DNA of 64,000 nt from Microbacterium imperiale (GTDB lineage Bacteria; Actinomycetota; Actinomycetes; Actinomycetales; Microbacteriaceae): the NCBI RefSeq assembly GCF_017876655.1, contig NZ_JAGIOK010000001.1, positions 2,914,001 through 2,978,000 of the forward strand, given 5' to 3'. Below, piece by piece: positions 11,285 to 19,963 of this stretch (position 1 is its first letter; each line of letters starts with the position of its first letter). Position numbers and translations under genes: made by a program. Under the pieces are notes generated by a model. The model had not been told where the DNA came from, did not search any database, and saw only the letters and a list, made by a program, of their open reading frames with translations.

Positions 11285-11506
11285 ATGACGACGTGGGAGT
11301 ACCTCACCACGCCCCTGCTGATCCACAACACCGCCGCGATCCTCAACAACTGGGGCAAGCAGGGGTGGGAGCTCGTGCAGGTGGTGCCCGGACCCGAGGG
11401 CGGTCTCGTGGCCTACTTCAAGCGCCCGGCCGGCGGCGGGGCGGCCAACGCCGGCCTCGGTGCGGCGCAGCAGGCGGCGCAGCAGTTCGAAGGAACGGGC
11501 GCGTGA
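11285..11506 (+). CDS. Small DUF4177-like protein
   Basis: 73 residues beginning MTTWEYLTTPLLIHN and containing WGKQGWELVQVVPGPEGGLVAYFKRP, the pattern of DUF4177 proteins (WEY ... LN..G..GWELV ... FKR). The function is unknown. A GGAG site lies 5-6 nt upstream, which fixes the start; the frame is open further up but lacks a ribosome site. The GTG of the RidA gene overlaps its stop by 4 nt, so the two form a coupled pair. Confidence 0.8.
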   Translation: MTTWEYLTTPLLIHNTAAILNNWGKQGWELVQVVPGPEGGLVAYFKRPAGGGAANAGLGAAQQAAQQFEGTGA

Positions 11507-11970
11507 GCGTCGCCGCGCGTCTGCGCGAGCTCGGCATCGAGCTGCCGCCGGTCGTCCCGCCCGTCGCCGCGTACATCCCGGCGACCGTGCACGGCGATCT
11601 CGTCTACACCTCGGGTCAGCTCCCGATGGTGGACGGCGCTCTGCCCGCGACCGGCAAGGTCGGTGACGGCGAGGGGCTCGTCCCGGCCGTGGATGCCGCG
11701 CAGTTCGCTCGGCGCTGCGCGCTCAATGCGATCGCGGCGGCCGCCGACGCCGCCGGGGGGCTCGACAAGCTCGTGCGTGTCGTCAAGGTCACCGGGTTCG
11801 TGGCATCCGTCCCGGAGTTCACCGGGCAGCCCGGCGTCATCAACGGGGCGAGCGAGCTGCTCGGCGAGGTGTTCGGCGACGCCGGGCGTCACGCCCGGTC
11901 CGCCGTCGGCGTGCCCGTCCTGCCGCTGGACTCGCCCGTCGAGGTCGAGGTCGTCTTCGCCCTGCGCTGA
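11503..11970 (+). CDS. RidA family protein (YjgF/UK114)
   Basis: 155 residues. Family features are the GDLVYTSGQLP segment, and RSAVGVPVLPLDSPVEVEVVFAL at the C-terminus with the conserved Arg that binds the imine/carboxylate. RidA enzymes deaminate reactive enamine/imine products of PLP enzymes. It starts with GTG overlapping the preceding stop codon. Confidence 0.9.
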   Translation: MSVAARLRELGIELPPVVPPVAAYIPATVHGDLVYTSGQLPMVDGALPATGKVGDGEGLVPAVDAAQFARRCALNAIAAAADAAGGLDKLVRVVKVTGFVASVPEFTGQPGVINGASELLGEVFGDAGRHARSAVGVPVLPLDSPVEVEVVFALR

Positions 11971-12058
11971 CCCTGTCGGCTGACCCCGACGCCCGCCGTT
12001 CCCGCCAGGGCGCGGCGATCTCTACGCTGTGCTCAGGTCCACGACGGAGGCGGTAGGT

Positions 12059-13798
12059 ATGCAGGGACTCGAAGTGACGGTTCTGCTCGGGATCGCGTTG
12101 CTGGTGGGCACGGTGCTCGCCCCTCGGCTGCGCGTCGCGACACCGCTCGTGCTGCTGGCGATCGGCCTGCTGCTGGGCTTCGTGCCCGAGCTGCGCGAGA
12201 TCGAGCTGCCGCCCGAGACGATGCTGCTGCTGTTCCTTCCCGTGATGCTGTTCCGCGAGGCGTGGACGACATCGCTGCGGTCCGTGCGCCGCTCGCTGCG
12301 GTACATCGTGCCCATGAGCACGCTGCTGGTCGTCGCGTCGGCGTTCGCCGTGGCCGGCGTCGCCTCCGCTCTCGGTGTGCCGTGGGAGGCTGCGCTCGTG
12401 ATGGGTGCGGCCGTGGCCCCGCCGGATGCCACCGCCGTGGCCGCGCTCGGTCGCCTGCTGCCCGAGCGCACCTTCATGAAGCTCAAGGCCGAGAGCCTCA
12501 CCAACGACGGCACGGCGCTCGTGCTCTACGCCATCGCGGTCTCGCTGCTGCTGGGCGACCAGGTCACGCCGCTGTCGATCACCGGAATGGTGGCGCTGTC
12601 GTACCTCGGCGGAGCGGCTGCCGGCGTCGCCGTCGCGGCCGCGGCCTTCGTCGTCCTGCGCCGGATGCGGTCGACGCTCACGATCAACCTCACGCTGCTG
12701 CTCGTCCCGTTCGTGTCGTTCCTGGTCGCCGAGCTCATCGAAGCGTCGGGGGTCCTGGCGGTCGTCTTCGCCGGCCTCATCATCGCCTGGGTGTCGCCGC
12801 GCATCACGACGGCGACGTCGCGGCGCGCCGCCGACGCCACCTGGCCCTTCGGTGTGTACCTCCTCAACGGCGCCCTGTTCGTGCTCATCGGCCTCGAAGT
12901 TCAGCTCGTGATCCACGAGATCTCGCCCTCCGAGATCGGCACCCTGCTGCTGGTCACCCTCGCCGCCTGGTTCGCCCTCTTCGTCGTGCGCTACGTGTTC
13001 CAGTGGCTGTTCTCACCCTTCTCGCGACCGGCCGCCGGCTCGACGCGCTCGCTGCGGCATCGGTCACGGGTCGTGAGCACGTTCGCGGGGTTCCGCGGCG
13101 CGGTGTCGCTCGCTATTGCGCTCTCCGTCCCGATCACCATGCCCGGGGGCGAACCGGTCGCGGGGCGCGACGCCATCGTCTTCGTCACGGCCGGCGTCAT
13201 CATGCTGACGCTCCTCGTGCAGGGACCCCTGCTGCCCGCGGTCATCCGGTGGGCGAAGCTCCCGTCCGACGACGCTGCCGTGGCCGAGTTCGAGCTCGCT
13301 CAGCGGGCGATCTCGGGCGCCGCGCTCGCCGCCCTCGACGATCTGGCCGTCGAGCACGGCATCAGCGACGCCGTCCGCGACCGCGCGCGCCGCGAGGGCT
13401 ACGAGCGTCTCGAGCTCGCCAACGCCCGGGCGGTCGCCCGCCTGCGCGCCGCCGAGGAGAGCGAGCGCTCGGACGCCGACGATGCCATCGGCGACGATGA
13501 CGACGCCGCGCGCGTGGGCCCGGTGCCGCCCGACGCGATCGACGGCGACGGCCGCCGCGCTGCTCCGCAGCTCGAGATGATCGCCGTCAGCGATGACATC
13601 GACCTCACCCAGCGCTCACCGCTGATCCGGCACCGCGAGGCCACGCGCCTGCATCTGGCCGTCCTCGACCGCAAGCGCGAGGTGCTGCTGCGTCTGCGCC
13701 GAGAGGGCACGATCGACGACCTCGTGGCCCGCCGCATCCTGGCCAGCCTCGACCTCGACGAGATCCGCGCCCGCGGCCTCGAGCGGACCGACGACTGA
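12059..13798 (+). CDS. CPA1-type Na+(K+)/H+ antiporter
   Basis: 579 residues: about 12 membrane helices in the first ~400 residues, then a ~170-residue hydrophilic C-terminal domain rich in Asp/Arg. The ion-binding region PPDATAVAALG and the ESLTNDGTALVLYAI helix identify a CPA1 exchanger. The C-terminal tail is probably cytosolic and regulatory. A strong GGAGG 8 nt before the ATG sets the start. Its stop lies 6 nt from that of the convergent acs gene. Confidence 0.92.
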   Translation: MQGLEVTVLLGIALLVGTVLAPRLRVATPLVLLAIGLLLGFVPELREIELPPETMLLLFLPVMLFREAWTTSLRSVRRSLRYIVPMSTLLVVASAFAVAGVASALGVPWEAALVMGAAVAPPDATAVAALGRLLPERTFMKLKAESLTNDGTALVLYAIAVSLLLGDQVTPLSITGMVALSYLGGAAAGVAVAAAAFVVLRRMRSTLTINLTLLLVPFVSFLVAELIEASGVLAVVFAGLIIAWVSPRITTATSRRAADATWPFGVYLLNGALFVLIGLEVQLVIHEISPSEIGTLLLVTLAAWFALFVVRYVFQWLFSPFSRPAAGSTRSLRHRSRVVSTFAGFRGAVSLAIALSVPITMPGGEPVAGRDAIVFVTAGVIMLTLLVQGPLLPAVIRWAKLPSDDAAVAEFELAQRAISGAALAALDDLAVEHGISDAVRDRARREGYERLELANARAVARLRAAEESERSDADDAIGDDDDAARVGPVPPDAIDGDGRRAAPQLEMIAVSDDIDLTQRSPLIRHREATRLHLAVLDRKREVLLRLRREGTIDDLVARRILASLDLDEIRARGLERTDD

Positions 13799-13804
13799 CC
13801 GCCC

Positions 13805-15769
13805 CTACTTCAGCTGCGCGCTGATCACCGACATCACGGCGGTGTCGGCGAGCGTGGTGGTGTCACCGACCTCGCGGCCCTCGGCGACATCCCGCAGTAG
13901 ACGCCGCATGATCTTGCCCGACCGCGTCTTGGGCAGCTCGCCGACGATGTAGACGTCGCGCGGGCGGGCGATCGGGCCGATCTGCTCGCCGACCCACTGG
14001 CGCAGCGAGGTCGCGAGGCCGTCGGGCTCGTGGGCGTCGAGGTAGCTCTGCTTGATGATGACGAACGCCACCACCGCCTGGCCGGTCGTCTCGTCCGACG
14101 CGCCGACGACCGCGGCCTCGGCGGTCGCCTCGTGAGCGACGAGGGCGGATTCGATCTCCGTCGTCGACAGGCGGTGGCCCGACACGTTCATGACGTCGTC
14201 GACGCGGCCGAGGAGCCAGATGTCGCCGTCGTCGTCGAGCCGGGCGCCGTCGCCGGCGAAGTAGTAGCCGCGGTCCCGGAACTTCTCCCAATAGGTCTCG
14301 ACGAACCGGTCGGGGTCTCCCCAGATGCCGCGCAGCATGCTCGGCCACGGCTCGGTGATGACGAGCAGCCCGCCGTTGCCTTCGCCGACGCGCTCGCCGT
14401 TCTCGTCGACGACGTCGATCGAGATGCCCGGCAGCGCGACCTGCGCCGAGCCGGGTTTGGTCTCGGTCACGCCGGGCAGCGCGGAGATCATGATGGCGCC
14501 GGTCTCGGTCTGCCACCACGTGTCGACGATGGGCGCGTTCTTACCGCCGATGACCTTGCGGTACCACATCCACGCCTCGGGGTTGATGGGTTCGCCCACC
14601 GATCCGAGCAGTCGGATGCTGGAGAGGTCGTACTCCGCCGGCACCTGACGGCCGATCTTCATGAAGGACCGGATGGCGGTGGGGGCGGTGTAGTAGATCG
14701 TCACGCCGTACTTCTGGATGATCTCCCACGACCGTCCCGAGTGGGGGGTGTCGGGCGTCCCCTCGTACAGCACCTGCGTCGCGCCGTTGGCGAGCGGCCC
14801 GTACGTGACGTAGCTGTGGCCCGTGACCCACCCGATGTCCGCGGTGCACCAGTACACGTCGGTCTCGGGATGCAGGTCGTGGACGACCCGGTTCGTGAAC
14901 GCCGCCTGGGTCAGGTAACCGCCGGAGGTGTGCAGGATGCCCTTGGGCTTCCCGGTCGTCCCCGACGTGTACAGGATGAACAAGGGGTTCTCCGCGGGGA
15001 AGGCGCTGGCCTCGTGATCGGGGGATGCCGCCGGCACGACGTCGTGCCACCAGAGGTCGCGGCCGTCCGTCCACTCGACGTCGTTGCCGCCGCGCCGCAC
15101 GACGATCACATGCTCGACGGTCAGCTGCGGTCCGGTGCCGCGATCGGCGAGGGCCTGGTCCACGGCAGGCTTGAGGGGAGAGACCTTGCCCTTGCGGTAG
15201 CCGCCGTCGGCGGTGATCACCAGCTTCGCGCCGGCGTCGTCGATGCGGGTGCGCAGGCTGTCGGCCGAGAAGCCGCCGAAGACGACCGAGTGGACGGCGC
15301 CCACGCGGGCGACGGCGAGCATCGCGGCGACGGCCTCGGGGATCATCGGCATGTAGATGGCGACCCGGTCGCCCTGCTCGATACCGAGCTCCGTCAGCAC
15401 GTTCGCGAGGCGCTTGACCTCGTCGGTGAGCTCCGCGTACGTCACGGCCCGGTCGTCGCCGGGCTCGCCTTCCCACAGCAGGGCCACGCGGTCGCCGAGG
15501 CCGGCCTCGACGTGACGGTCGAGGCAGTTGTACGCGACGTTCAGCTCGCCGTCGGCGAACCACTCCGCGAACGGGGGATTCGACCAGTCGAGCACCTGTG
15601 TGAACGGAGTGTGCCAGTGCAGCTCGCGAGCCTGATCGGCCCAGAATCCTTCGCGGTCGGCCGTGGCTCGCTGGTACAGCTCGGCGGTGCCGATCGCGGC
15701 GGCGGCGAAGTCGGGCGAGGGGGCGAATCGCCGGGTCTCGTTCAGCAGGTGGTCGATCTTGCTGCTCAT
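13805..15769 (-). CDS. acs: Acetate-CoA ligase
   Basis: 654-residue AMP-forming acetyl-CoA synthetase. It carries the ATP-binding P-loop YTSGTTGKPKG, the DTWWQTETGA segment, the hinge region, and near the C-terminus TRSGKIMRR with the lysine that is acetylated in regulated Acs proteins. It activates acetate for the TCA cycle and lipids. The ATG has AAAGGAG 7 nt upstream; a GTG two codons earlier is too close to that site. A TAGATT -10-like box lies some 60 nt further upstream. Confidence 0.96.
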   Translation of the reverse strand: MSSKIDHLLNETRRFAPSPDFAAAAIGTAELYQRATADREGFWADQARELHWHTPFTQVLDWSNPPFAEWFADGELNVAYNCLDRHVEAGLGDRVALLWEGEPGDDRAVTYAELTDEVKRLANVLTELGIEQGDRVAIYMPMIPEAVAAMLAVARVGAVHSVVFGGFSADSLRTRIDDAGAKLVITADGGYRKGKVSPLKPAVDQALADRGTGPQLTVEHVIVVRRGGNDVEWTDGRDLWWHDVVPAASPDHEASAFPAENPLFILYTSGTTGKPKGILHTSGGYLTQAAFTNRVVHDLHPETDVYWCTADIGWVTGHSYVTYGPLANGATQVLYEGTPDTPHSGRSWEIIQKYGVTIYYTAPTAIRSFMKIGRQVPAEYDLSSIRLLGSVGEPINPEAWMWYRKVIGGKNAPIVDTWWQTETGAIMISALPGVTETKPGSAQVALPGISIDVVDENGERVGEGNGGLLVITEPWPSMLRGIWGDPDRFVETYWEKFRDRGYYFAGDGARLDDDGDIWLLGRVDDVMNVSGHRLSTTEIESALVAHEATAEAAVVGASDETTGQAVVAFVIIKQSYLDAHEPDGLATSLRQWVGEQIGPIARPRDVYIVGELPKTRSGKIMRRLLRDVAEGREVGDTTTLADTAVMSVISAQLK

Positions 15770-16282
15770 GCGCACGCTCCTTTGCGGTCCATGGCGCCGC
15801 GGTACGGCGTCCGGTCAATCTAGACCGACGCGACGCCGGGGGACTACCGCCGATAGTGGGTGGCCGGGATCGGCTAATCCGTGTCGCCGTGATTGGCCGG
15901 TGCCGGTGCGGCGGCGTAAGCTGAAAGCGGCTGCGAGTTCCTCGCGCCCGTGGCGCCCCGACCTACCCCCCAAGCGGCGGGTCGTCGCGTGGACGGCATC
16001 CCAATCCCCCAATGTGGGGTGCCGTCCTCCTCTTCTTCGCAGACCCCTCCCCAGCGCCGGGCAGGTGCCGTTCCTGCACCGATCGACGGATGCCGCCCCG
16101 CGGTACCCGGGCCGGTTTCTACGGTCGAGGGGTGAGCGGTTCGGGCCCACTGTCCGGTGGATCTGCGGTGCCTCGCGGGGGGGAGGATCTGCGGACGACT
16201 GGTGGAATGCATCAGGATCGTTGAACACTTGCCCTGTTCGACGCATCTGGCGAGGCGACCCTGAATTGCTACCATGCGCGTT
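15770..16282. other. 513-bp intergenic region: acs promoter, then left end of the accessory insert
   Basis: The left half holds the acs promoter side, including a TAGATT box on the minus strand. From 16036 it contains the left copy of the 96-bp direct repeat. That copy ends in a GTG standing exactly where the repeat's other copy has the tadA ATG. A 30-codon open frame follows this GTG and stops near 16224; it has no resemblance to TadA and may be a dead remnant. No further gene is visible. A TACCAT box at 16270-16275 serves the following lipoprotein gene. Confidence 0.6.
16036..16134 (+). repeat. Direct repeat copy A (96 bp plus start codon)
   Basis: Aligns without gaps to 18821-18919, with 10 mismatches over the first 96 bases. 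Both copies end TTTCTACsGTCGAGGk followed by a start codon (GTG here, ATG in front of tadA), so the copy includes a TACGGT -10 box 6 nt from the GTG. This is probably a duplicated tadA promoter left at the outer edge of the accessory insert. Confidence 0.85.
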
Positions 16283-16711
16283 ATGAAGGGGCACCGTATT
16301 GTCAGCGCATTTTCCTGCTTCATGCTCATCGCCGTCGTTAGCGGGTGCGCTGCGGAATCTGCCGGGCCTGCGTCCGTTGCCGAAAGTGTGGTCCGGGGTG
16401 TTCCCGAGACGTGGACGGGCCCCGAGCTAGACCTGTTGAATGGCACTCCAGCAGTGGGATGGCTGAGCGACGACGAGTTTGGCGTCGTGACAATCGGAAG
16501 CAGCGCCTGCCCTCCCGTCGCAACCTCACTTGAGGTGGTCGGGGCAGCCGACCTACGAGTCGATTTCGTGGAGTCTCCAAACGACACGTGCAGCGCCGAT
16601 ATGGGAGCGACGACACACGTCTTCCGGCTTCCCGGAGATATCGACCAGCGCCCCGTCACCGTCACTCTTTCGTTCACCCCTGAGGATAGGTATCCGCTTT
16701 TCCTGCCATAA
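16283..16711 (+). CDS. Small secreted lipoprotein of unknown function
   Basis: 142 residues. A type II signal peptide ends in the lipobox VSGC (Cys22), so the protein should be a membrane-anchored lipoprotein. The mature part has Cys pairs (SSACPP and NDTCSA) and Asp/Thr-rich beta-type sequence with no family I recognise. The start follows TACCAT by 7 nt (leaderless); an in-frame ATG 9 nt upstream lies inside that box. Codon use is less GC3-biased than the neighbours, which fits foreign origin. It lies inside the repeat-flanked insert with the protease. Confidence 0.7.
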   Translation: MKGHRIVSAFSCFMLIAVVSGCAAESAGPASVAESVVRGVPETWTGPELDLLNGTPAVGWLSDDEFGVVTIGSSACPPVATSLEVVGAADLRVDFVESPNDTCSADMGATTHVFRLPGDIDQRPVTVTLSFTPEDRYPLFLP

Positions 16712-16855
16712 TTGGCAGCTTTGGATGCTATTGCTCGCTGCCCGCCGTCCATTAGCCTGACCCTGCCTGGCGAGGGCGCATCGGCACCGGTATTGACCCT
16801 CGTCCGGGAGTACGGAACAAGAAAGTCTCGCGGATGTGTATGTCGAGGGTGAGCG

Positions 16856-18184
16856 ATGAGTCATGGTCGACGTTGGCGGATGGGGTGGGTACTTGCGACG
16901 GTCGGGGTACTCATCGGGGGAGCGGCGGCTCCAGCAGTAGCAACGACTGATCTCCCCGCCCCGCAGCCGGACGCGCCGTATCTCATCCCGACCGAGGCCA
17001 CCTTCGACGACAGCAGCACGCTGCCATCCGAGTACTCAGGGTCCTCGACTGTTCCCGTCGACGTCGCACAAGCGCTCCTCCAGATCGAGGTGGAACATCC
17101 GGAACTGGGACCCGCAGGATCGGTGTGGGATCCGCAATCCGGGAAGGCCGCTCTCTATGCGACGGCCGATGCTCATCGGGTGGAGACGATTCTTGCTGAG
17201 CTCGGCGTCTCGGAGAGCATCGAGGTTCGTCACGCCACCCGTAGCGCCGCACAGAAGGCACAGATCGTCCGGGACCTACTCGGCAGCGACGGCGCACTGG
17301 AGTCCGGACACCAGATCGTCTCGGTGGCTCCCTCAACCGATGGATCGACCTTCACGGTCATCCTCGACGAAAACATCCGCACGAGGTCCGCAGTACAACT
17401 GCCCGACGTCGACGCTGACATCGTCATCGAATACGGGCCGCCTGCAGAGCCCGTAACTCGCAATCACGCTCCGACTCCGCAGCGCTTCTCAGGCGCCTAC
17501 ATGAGCCAGGGGAGGTTCAGCTGCTCGAGCGGTTTTCGCGTGACGGAAATCACCACGAGCACCCCCGCGATGGCGTCCGCGCATCATTGCGGACAGTCCA
17601 CTTTCGAGCAGTGGTATTACGGCACGGGCACTAGTCACCTGTTCGGCCAGTTCCAGGGCGGGCTTTACCCCGGTGGTGCGTACTACGGGGATATCACCTC
17701 ATGGAAAGGCGCGGGCCTCGCTGACTTCGCGCCCGGTATCTTTATCGGCGACAACACAGTCGCCGGGAGCGGAGTGTTTGCTATTCGTGGCGCCGTCAGC
17801 TCAACGGTAGGCACGAACGTCTGCTACTCCGGAAGTAGAAGTGGCACGGTCTGTGGAAACACGATCACCGGGACGGGCCAGGGCGTGTGCTACCTCGACG
17901 TCCCGGTGTGTTACGAAAACATCGTCGTCACGCAGCAGATCAGCGGAGTCCCCGCCGCCGGCAACGGAGACTCCGGCGGGCCCGTATATCAACCGGTTCC
18001 ACCTCAAGGACCGTACGCTGCCGGCGTGATCAGCGGTATCCGCAACGGCACCGCGACATGTACCGGCGACCCGGGCTCCACAGACCCGAAGGGGCGGAAG
18101 TGCTCGTCCACGGTGCTGTACGCGCCGATCACCGAGATCTTCAGCCACGGTTTCGGCTTGAACTACGTCCCGTACACCCCCTGA
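16856..18184 (+). CDS. Secreted trypsin-fold serine protease, streptogrisin-like, with pro-domain
   Basis: 442 residues: signal peptide (about residues 1-30, cleaved after AVAT), a ~170-residue pro-region resembling alpha-lytic/streptogrisin pro-segments (LGVSESIEVRHATRS), then a chymotrypsin-like catalytic domain. The triad is visible: His244 in MASAHHCG, probable Asp290 in GLADFAPG, and Ser373 in GNGDSGGPV. Cysteines around the His loop, NVCYSG/GTVCGN, and VCYLDVPVCYEN suggest several disulphides. It is exported, probably self-processed, and degrades outside proteins or processes a surface protein. It belongs to the insert next to the pilus operon, but a link to pilins is only a guess. Confidence 0.88.
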   Translation: MSHGRRWRMGWVLATVGVLIGGAAAPAVATTDLPAPQPDAPYLIPTEATFDDSSTLPSEYSGSSTVPVDVAQALLQIEVEHPELGPAGSVWDPQSGKAALYATADAHRVETILAELGVSESIEVRHATRSAAQKAQIVRDLLGSDGALESGHQIVSVAPSTDGSTFTVILDENIRTRSAVQLPDVDADIVIEYGPPAEPVTRNHAPTPQRFSGAYMSQGRFSCSSGFRVTEITTSTPAMASAHHCGQSTFEQWYYGTGTSHLFGQFQGGLYPGGAYYGDITSWKGAGLADFAPGIFIGDNTVAGSGVFAIRGAVSSTVGTNVCYSGSRSGTVCGNTITGTGQGVCYLDVPVCYENIVVTQQISGVPAAGNGDSGGPVYQPVPPQGPYAAGVISGIRNGTATCTGDPGSTDPKGRKCSSTVLYAPITEIFSHGFGLNYVPYTP

Positions 18185-18275
18185 TGGGTTTCTGAGAGGC
18201 CCCAGCCGGTCGATATGACCGGGCGCGCTTCACACCAGCTAGGGAGCGCTCCGGTCCGATTCACTCCGGCCGGGA

Positions 18276-18517
18276 CTATTTCTTCTTCCGAGGGGTGGTG
18301 ACGGGAGTCTTCACCTGCGGATGATCCCGCAACCACTCCAGCGTCGGCCGTGGCGCCGATGTCGTCCATGCTCGAGTGCTTGAGCGGCTCACCCGGCCCG
18401 AGGAATCACCACCCGCCGGGCGGCAGGCTTGAGCAGTTCGATCTGGGTGCGGAAGCTGTTGGGAAAGCCGAGCTCCTCGACGACTTCGCGGCCGTCGGCA
18501 CGCCGTCGCCGGCTCAT
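18276..18517 (-). pseudogene. Decayed small gene, frameshifted
   Basis: Reading from an ATG at 18517, MSRRRRADGREVVEELGF... continues to VVIPRAG and then meets a stop. A shift of frame there gives GEPLKHSSMDDIGATA, and a second shift gives PTLEWLRDHPQVKTP ending in a lysine-rich tail and TAG. The pieces form one plausible ~80-residue protein only if two frameshifts are allowed. I do not recognise the family. Confidence 0.35.
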
Positions 18518-18642
18518 CTCGGCGCTGTCCGAAGTAGTCGAACGCACCACCTGCATGCGATGGCCACGCAGCCGCACCACGATGACTATGAGCGGCTGCA
18601 GCCTCCTGGGTCGCCGTCGACGGTCAGCGGTTGGGGGTCCAG

Positions 18643-18808
18643 TCACACGTCTCGTAGCTCTCGGGTGAGGAAGGCGGACACGCGCTCGTCGATCTCGTCC
18701 CAGGTTTCCCGTCCTTGAGGGTGACAACAACGAAGGCGCGGCGGCACTCGCCGTCGATCTACGTTTCACAGGTCAGTCCTGCCGCGGCCAGCAGCTCGTC
18801 GCTGTGGA
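18643..18808 (-). pseudogene. Decayed C-terminal gene fragment with nonsense codon and frameshift
   Basis: The minus strand reads VHSDELLAAAGLTCET, then an in-frame TAG, then IDGECRRAFVVVTLKDG. A one-base shift then gives RETWDEIDERVSAFLTREL and a TGA. The continuous protein-like texture across both lesions suggests a dead gene rather than chance. The family is not recognised. Confidence 0.35.
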
Positions 18809-18820
18809 CCCAGAGCGGTG

Positions 18821-18919
18821 TTCGCAGAACCCTCCCCAGCGCCGGGCAGAAGCCGTTCTTGCACCGATCGACGGATGCCGCCTCGCGGCATCCCGGCCGG
18901 TTTCTACCGTCGAGGTATG
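18821..18919 (+). repeat. Direct repeat copy B, containing the tadA promoter and start
   Basis: About 90 % identical to copy A 2.8 kb upstream and of identical length. TACCGT (18905-18910) lies 6 nt before the tadA ATG. Confidence 0.85.
18905..18910 (+). promoter_or_regulatory. Leaderless -10 box of tadA
   Basis: TACCGT, 6 nt, ATG; no separate ribosome site other than the weak GAGG inside the spacer. Conserved as TACGGT in repeat copy A. Confidence 0.5.
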
Positions 18920-19963
18920 TCGCAACCCTTCGTCGTCGCTCCCCGAGAGGGCAGTGCCCCCGCGCACACCACCGCTGCGCTGGACGGTTCGTCCGTGACG
19001 GATGCCGCAGCAGGCGGGGCTCCCGCGCGCAGGCGGCTGCCGGATCATCCCGCGCTCGATGCGCTGCGCCCGCATCTGCTCGACCCCGAGGTCACCGACG
19101 TGTTCGTCAACGGCCGGGGCGGTCTGTTCGTCGACCGGGGTCGCGGTGCCGAGCCCGTCGCCGGGTGGCGGGCGGACGAGACGACGGCCCGCGCCCTGGC
19201 GGTGTCGCTGATCTCGCTCGGCGGCCGCCACATCGACGACGCGACGCCGTGCGCCGACGTGCGCTGGGAGGGAGGCATCCGGGTGCACGCCGTGCTGCCT
19301 CCGGTCGCGTGCGAGGGCGCGGTCATTTCGATCCGACTGCCCGCCGGCGACCGGATGACGCTCGACGATCTCGGGCGCCGCGGGATGTTCGACGCCGCGA
19401 CAGCGAAGCGCCTCGAGGGGCTGGTGACGGCACGCACGAACGTCCTCGTGACCGGGGCGACCGGGGCGGGCAAGACGACCCTCCTCGCGGCGCTGCTGGG
19501 CCGCGTCGCGCCGACCGAACGCATCGTGACGATCGAGGATGTCGCCGAGCTCCGACTCGACCACCCCCACCACGTGCGGCTCGAAGCACGGCAGCCGAAC
19601 CTCGAGGGGGCGGGCGCGGTGCCGCTGGCCCGGCTCGTCCGCGAGGCGCTGCGCATGCGTCCCGACCGTCTGGTGGTGGGGGAGTGCCGCGGCGAAGAGG
19701 TGCGCGAGCTGCTGACCGCCCTCAACACCGGACACGACGGCGGCGCGGGCACGGTACATGCGAGCGGTCTGGGTGACGTGCCGGCGCGGCTCGAGGCGCT
19801 CGGTTCGCTCGCCGGCCTCGACGACCACGCGGTCGCGCGGCAGGTGGTCAGCGCGATAGGAGCGATCGTGCACGTCGGCCGCGTCGACGGAGCACGACGC
19901 GTCACCGGCATGGCTCGCCCCATCCTGACCGGGGGCCGGCTCGACGTGCAGGAGCTGCGGTGA
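18917..19963 (+). CDS. tadA: Tad pilus assembly ATPase TadA/CpaF family
   Basis: 348-residue type II/IV secretion ATPase. The N-terminal domain has VTDVFVNGRGGLFVDRG, followed by Walker A GATGAGKTT (residues 180-188), the Asp box IVTIEDVAEL, Walker B and His box (GGAGTVHASG). It powers assembly of Flp/Tad-type pili at the inner membrane face. The next gene starts inside its stop (GTGA). The start is set by the -10 spacing and the repeat boundary. Confidence 0.93.
   Translation: MSQPFVVAPREGSAPAHTTAALDGSSVTDAAAGGAPARRRLPDHPALDALRPHLLDPEVTDVFVNGRGGLFVDRGRGAEPVAGWRADETTARALAVSLISLGGRHIDDATPCADVRWEGGIRVHAVLPPVACEGAVISIRLPAGDRMTLDDLGRRGMFDAATAKRLEGLVTARTNVLVTGATGAGKTTLLAALLGRVAPTERIVTIEDVAELRLDHPHHVRLEARQPNLEGAGAVPLARLVREALRMRPDRLVVGECRGEEVRELLTALNTGHDGGAGTVHASGLGDVPARLEALGSLAGLDDHAVARQVVSAIGAIVHVGRVDGARRVTGMARPILTGGRLDVQELR

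Larger units (their letters stand above)
18185..18916. other. 730-bp region between protease and tadA: gene remnants and repeat copy B
   Basis: No intact gene is visible. Two minus-strand stretches read as broken coding sequence (18276-18517 and 18643-18808). The last 96 bases are direct repeat copy B with the tadA promoter. Confidence 0.6.

Noticed and set aside
8802..11288. An 828-codon open frame on the plus strand across the PBP gene
   Set aside because: It is the mirror of a clearly recognised PBP. Its product is Arg/Asp/Val/Gly-rich nonsense typical of antisense frames in 70 % GC DNA.
15874..16752. 292-codon open frame on the minus strand over repeat A and the lipoprotein gene
   Set aside because: It crosses the repeat and runs antisense to a lipoprotein with a clean signal peptide; no ribosome site or domain.
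16036..18919. Integrated phage or integrative element at the tad locus
   Set aside because: No integrase, transposase, phage gene or tRNA target is present. The repeats are 90 % identical, not exact att-like cores.
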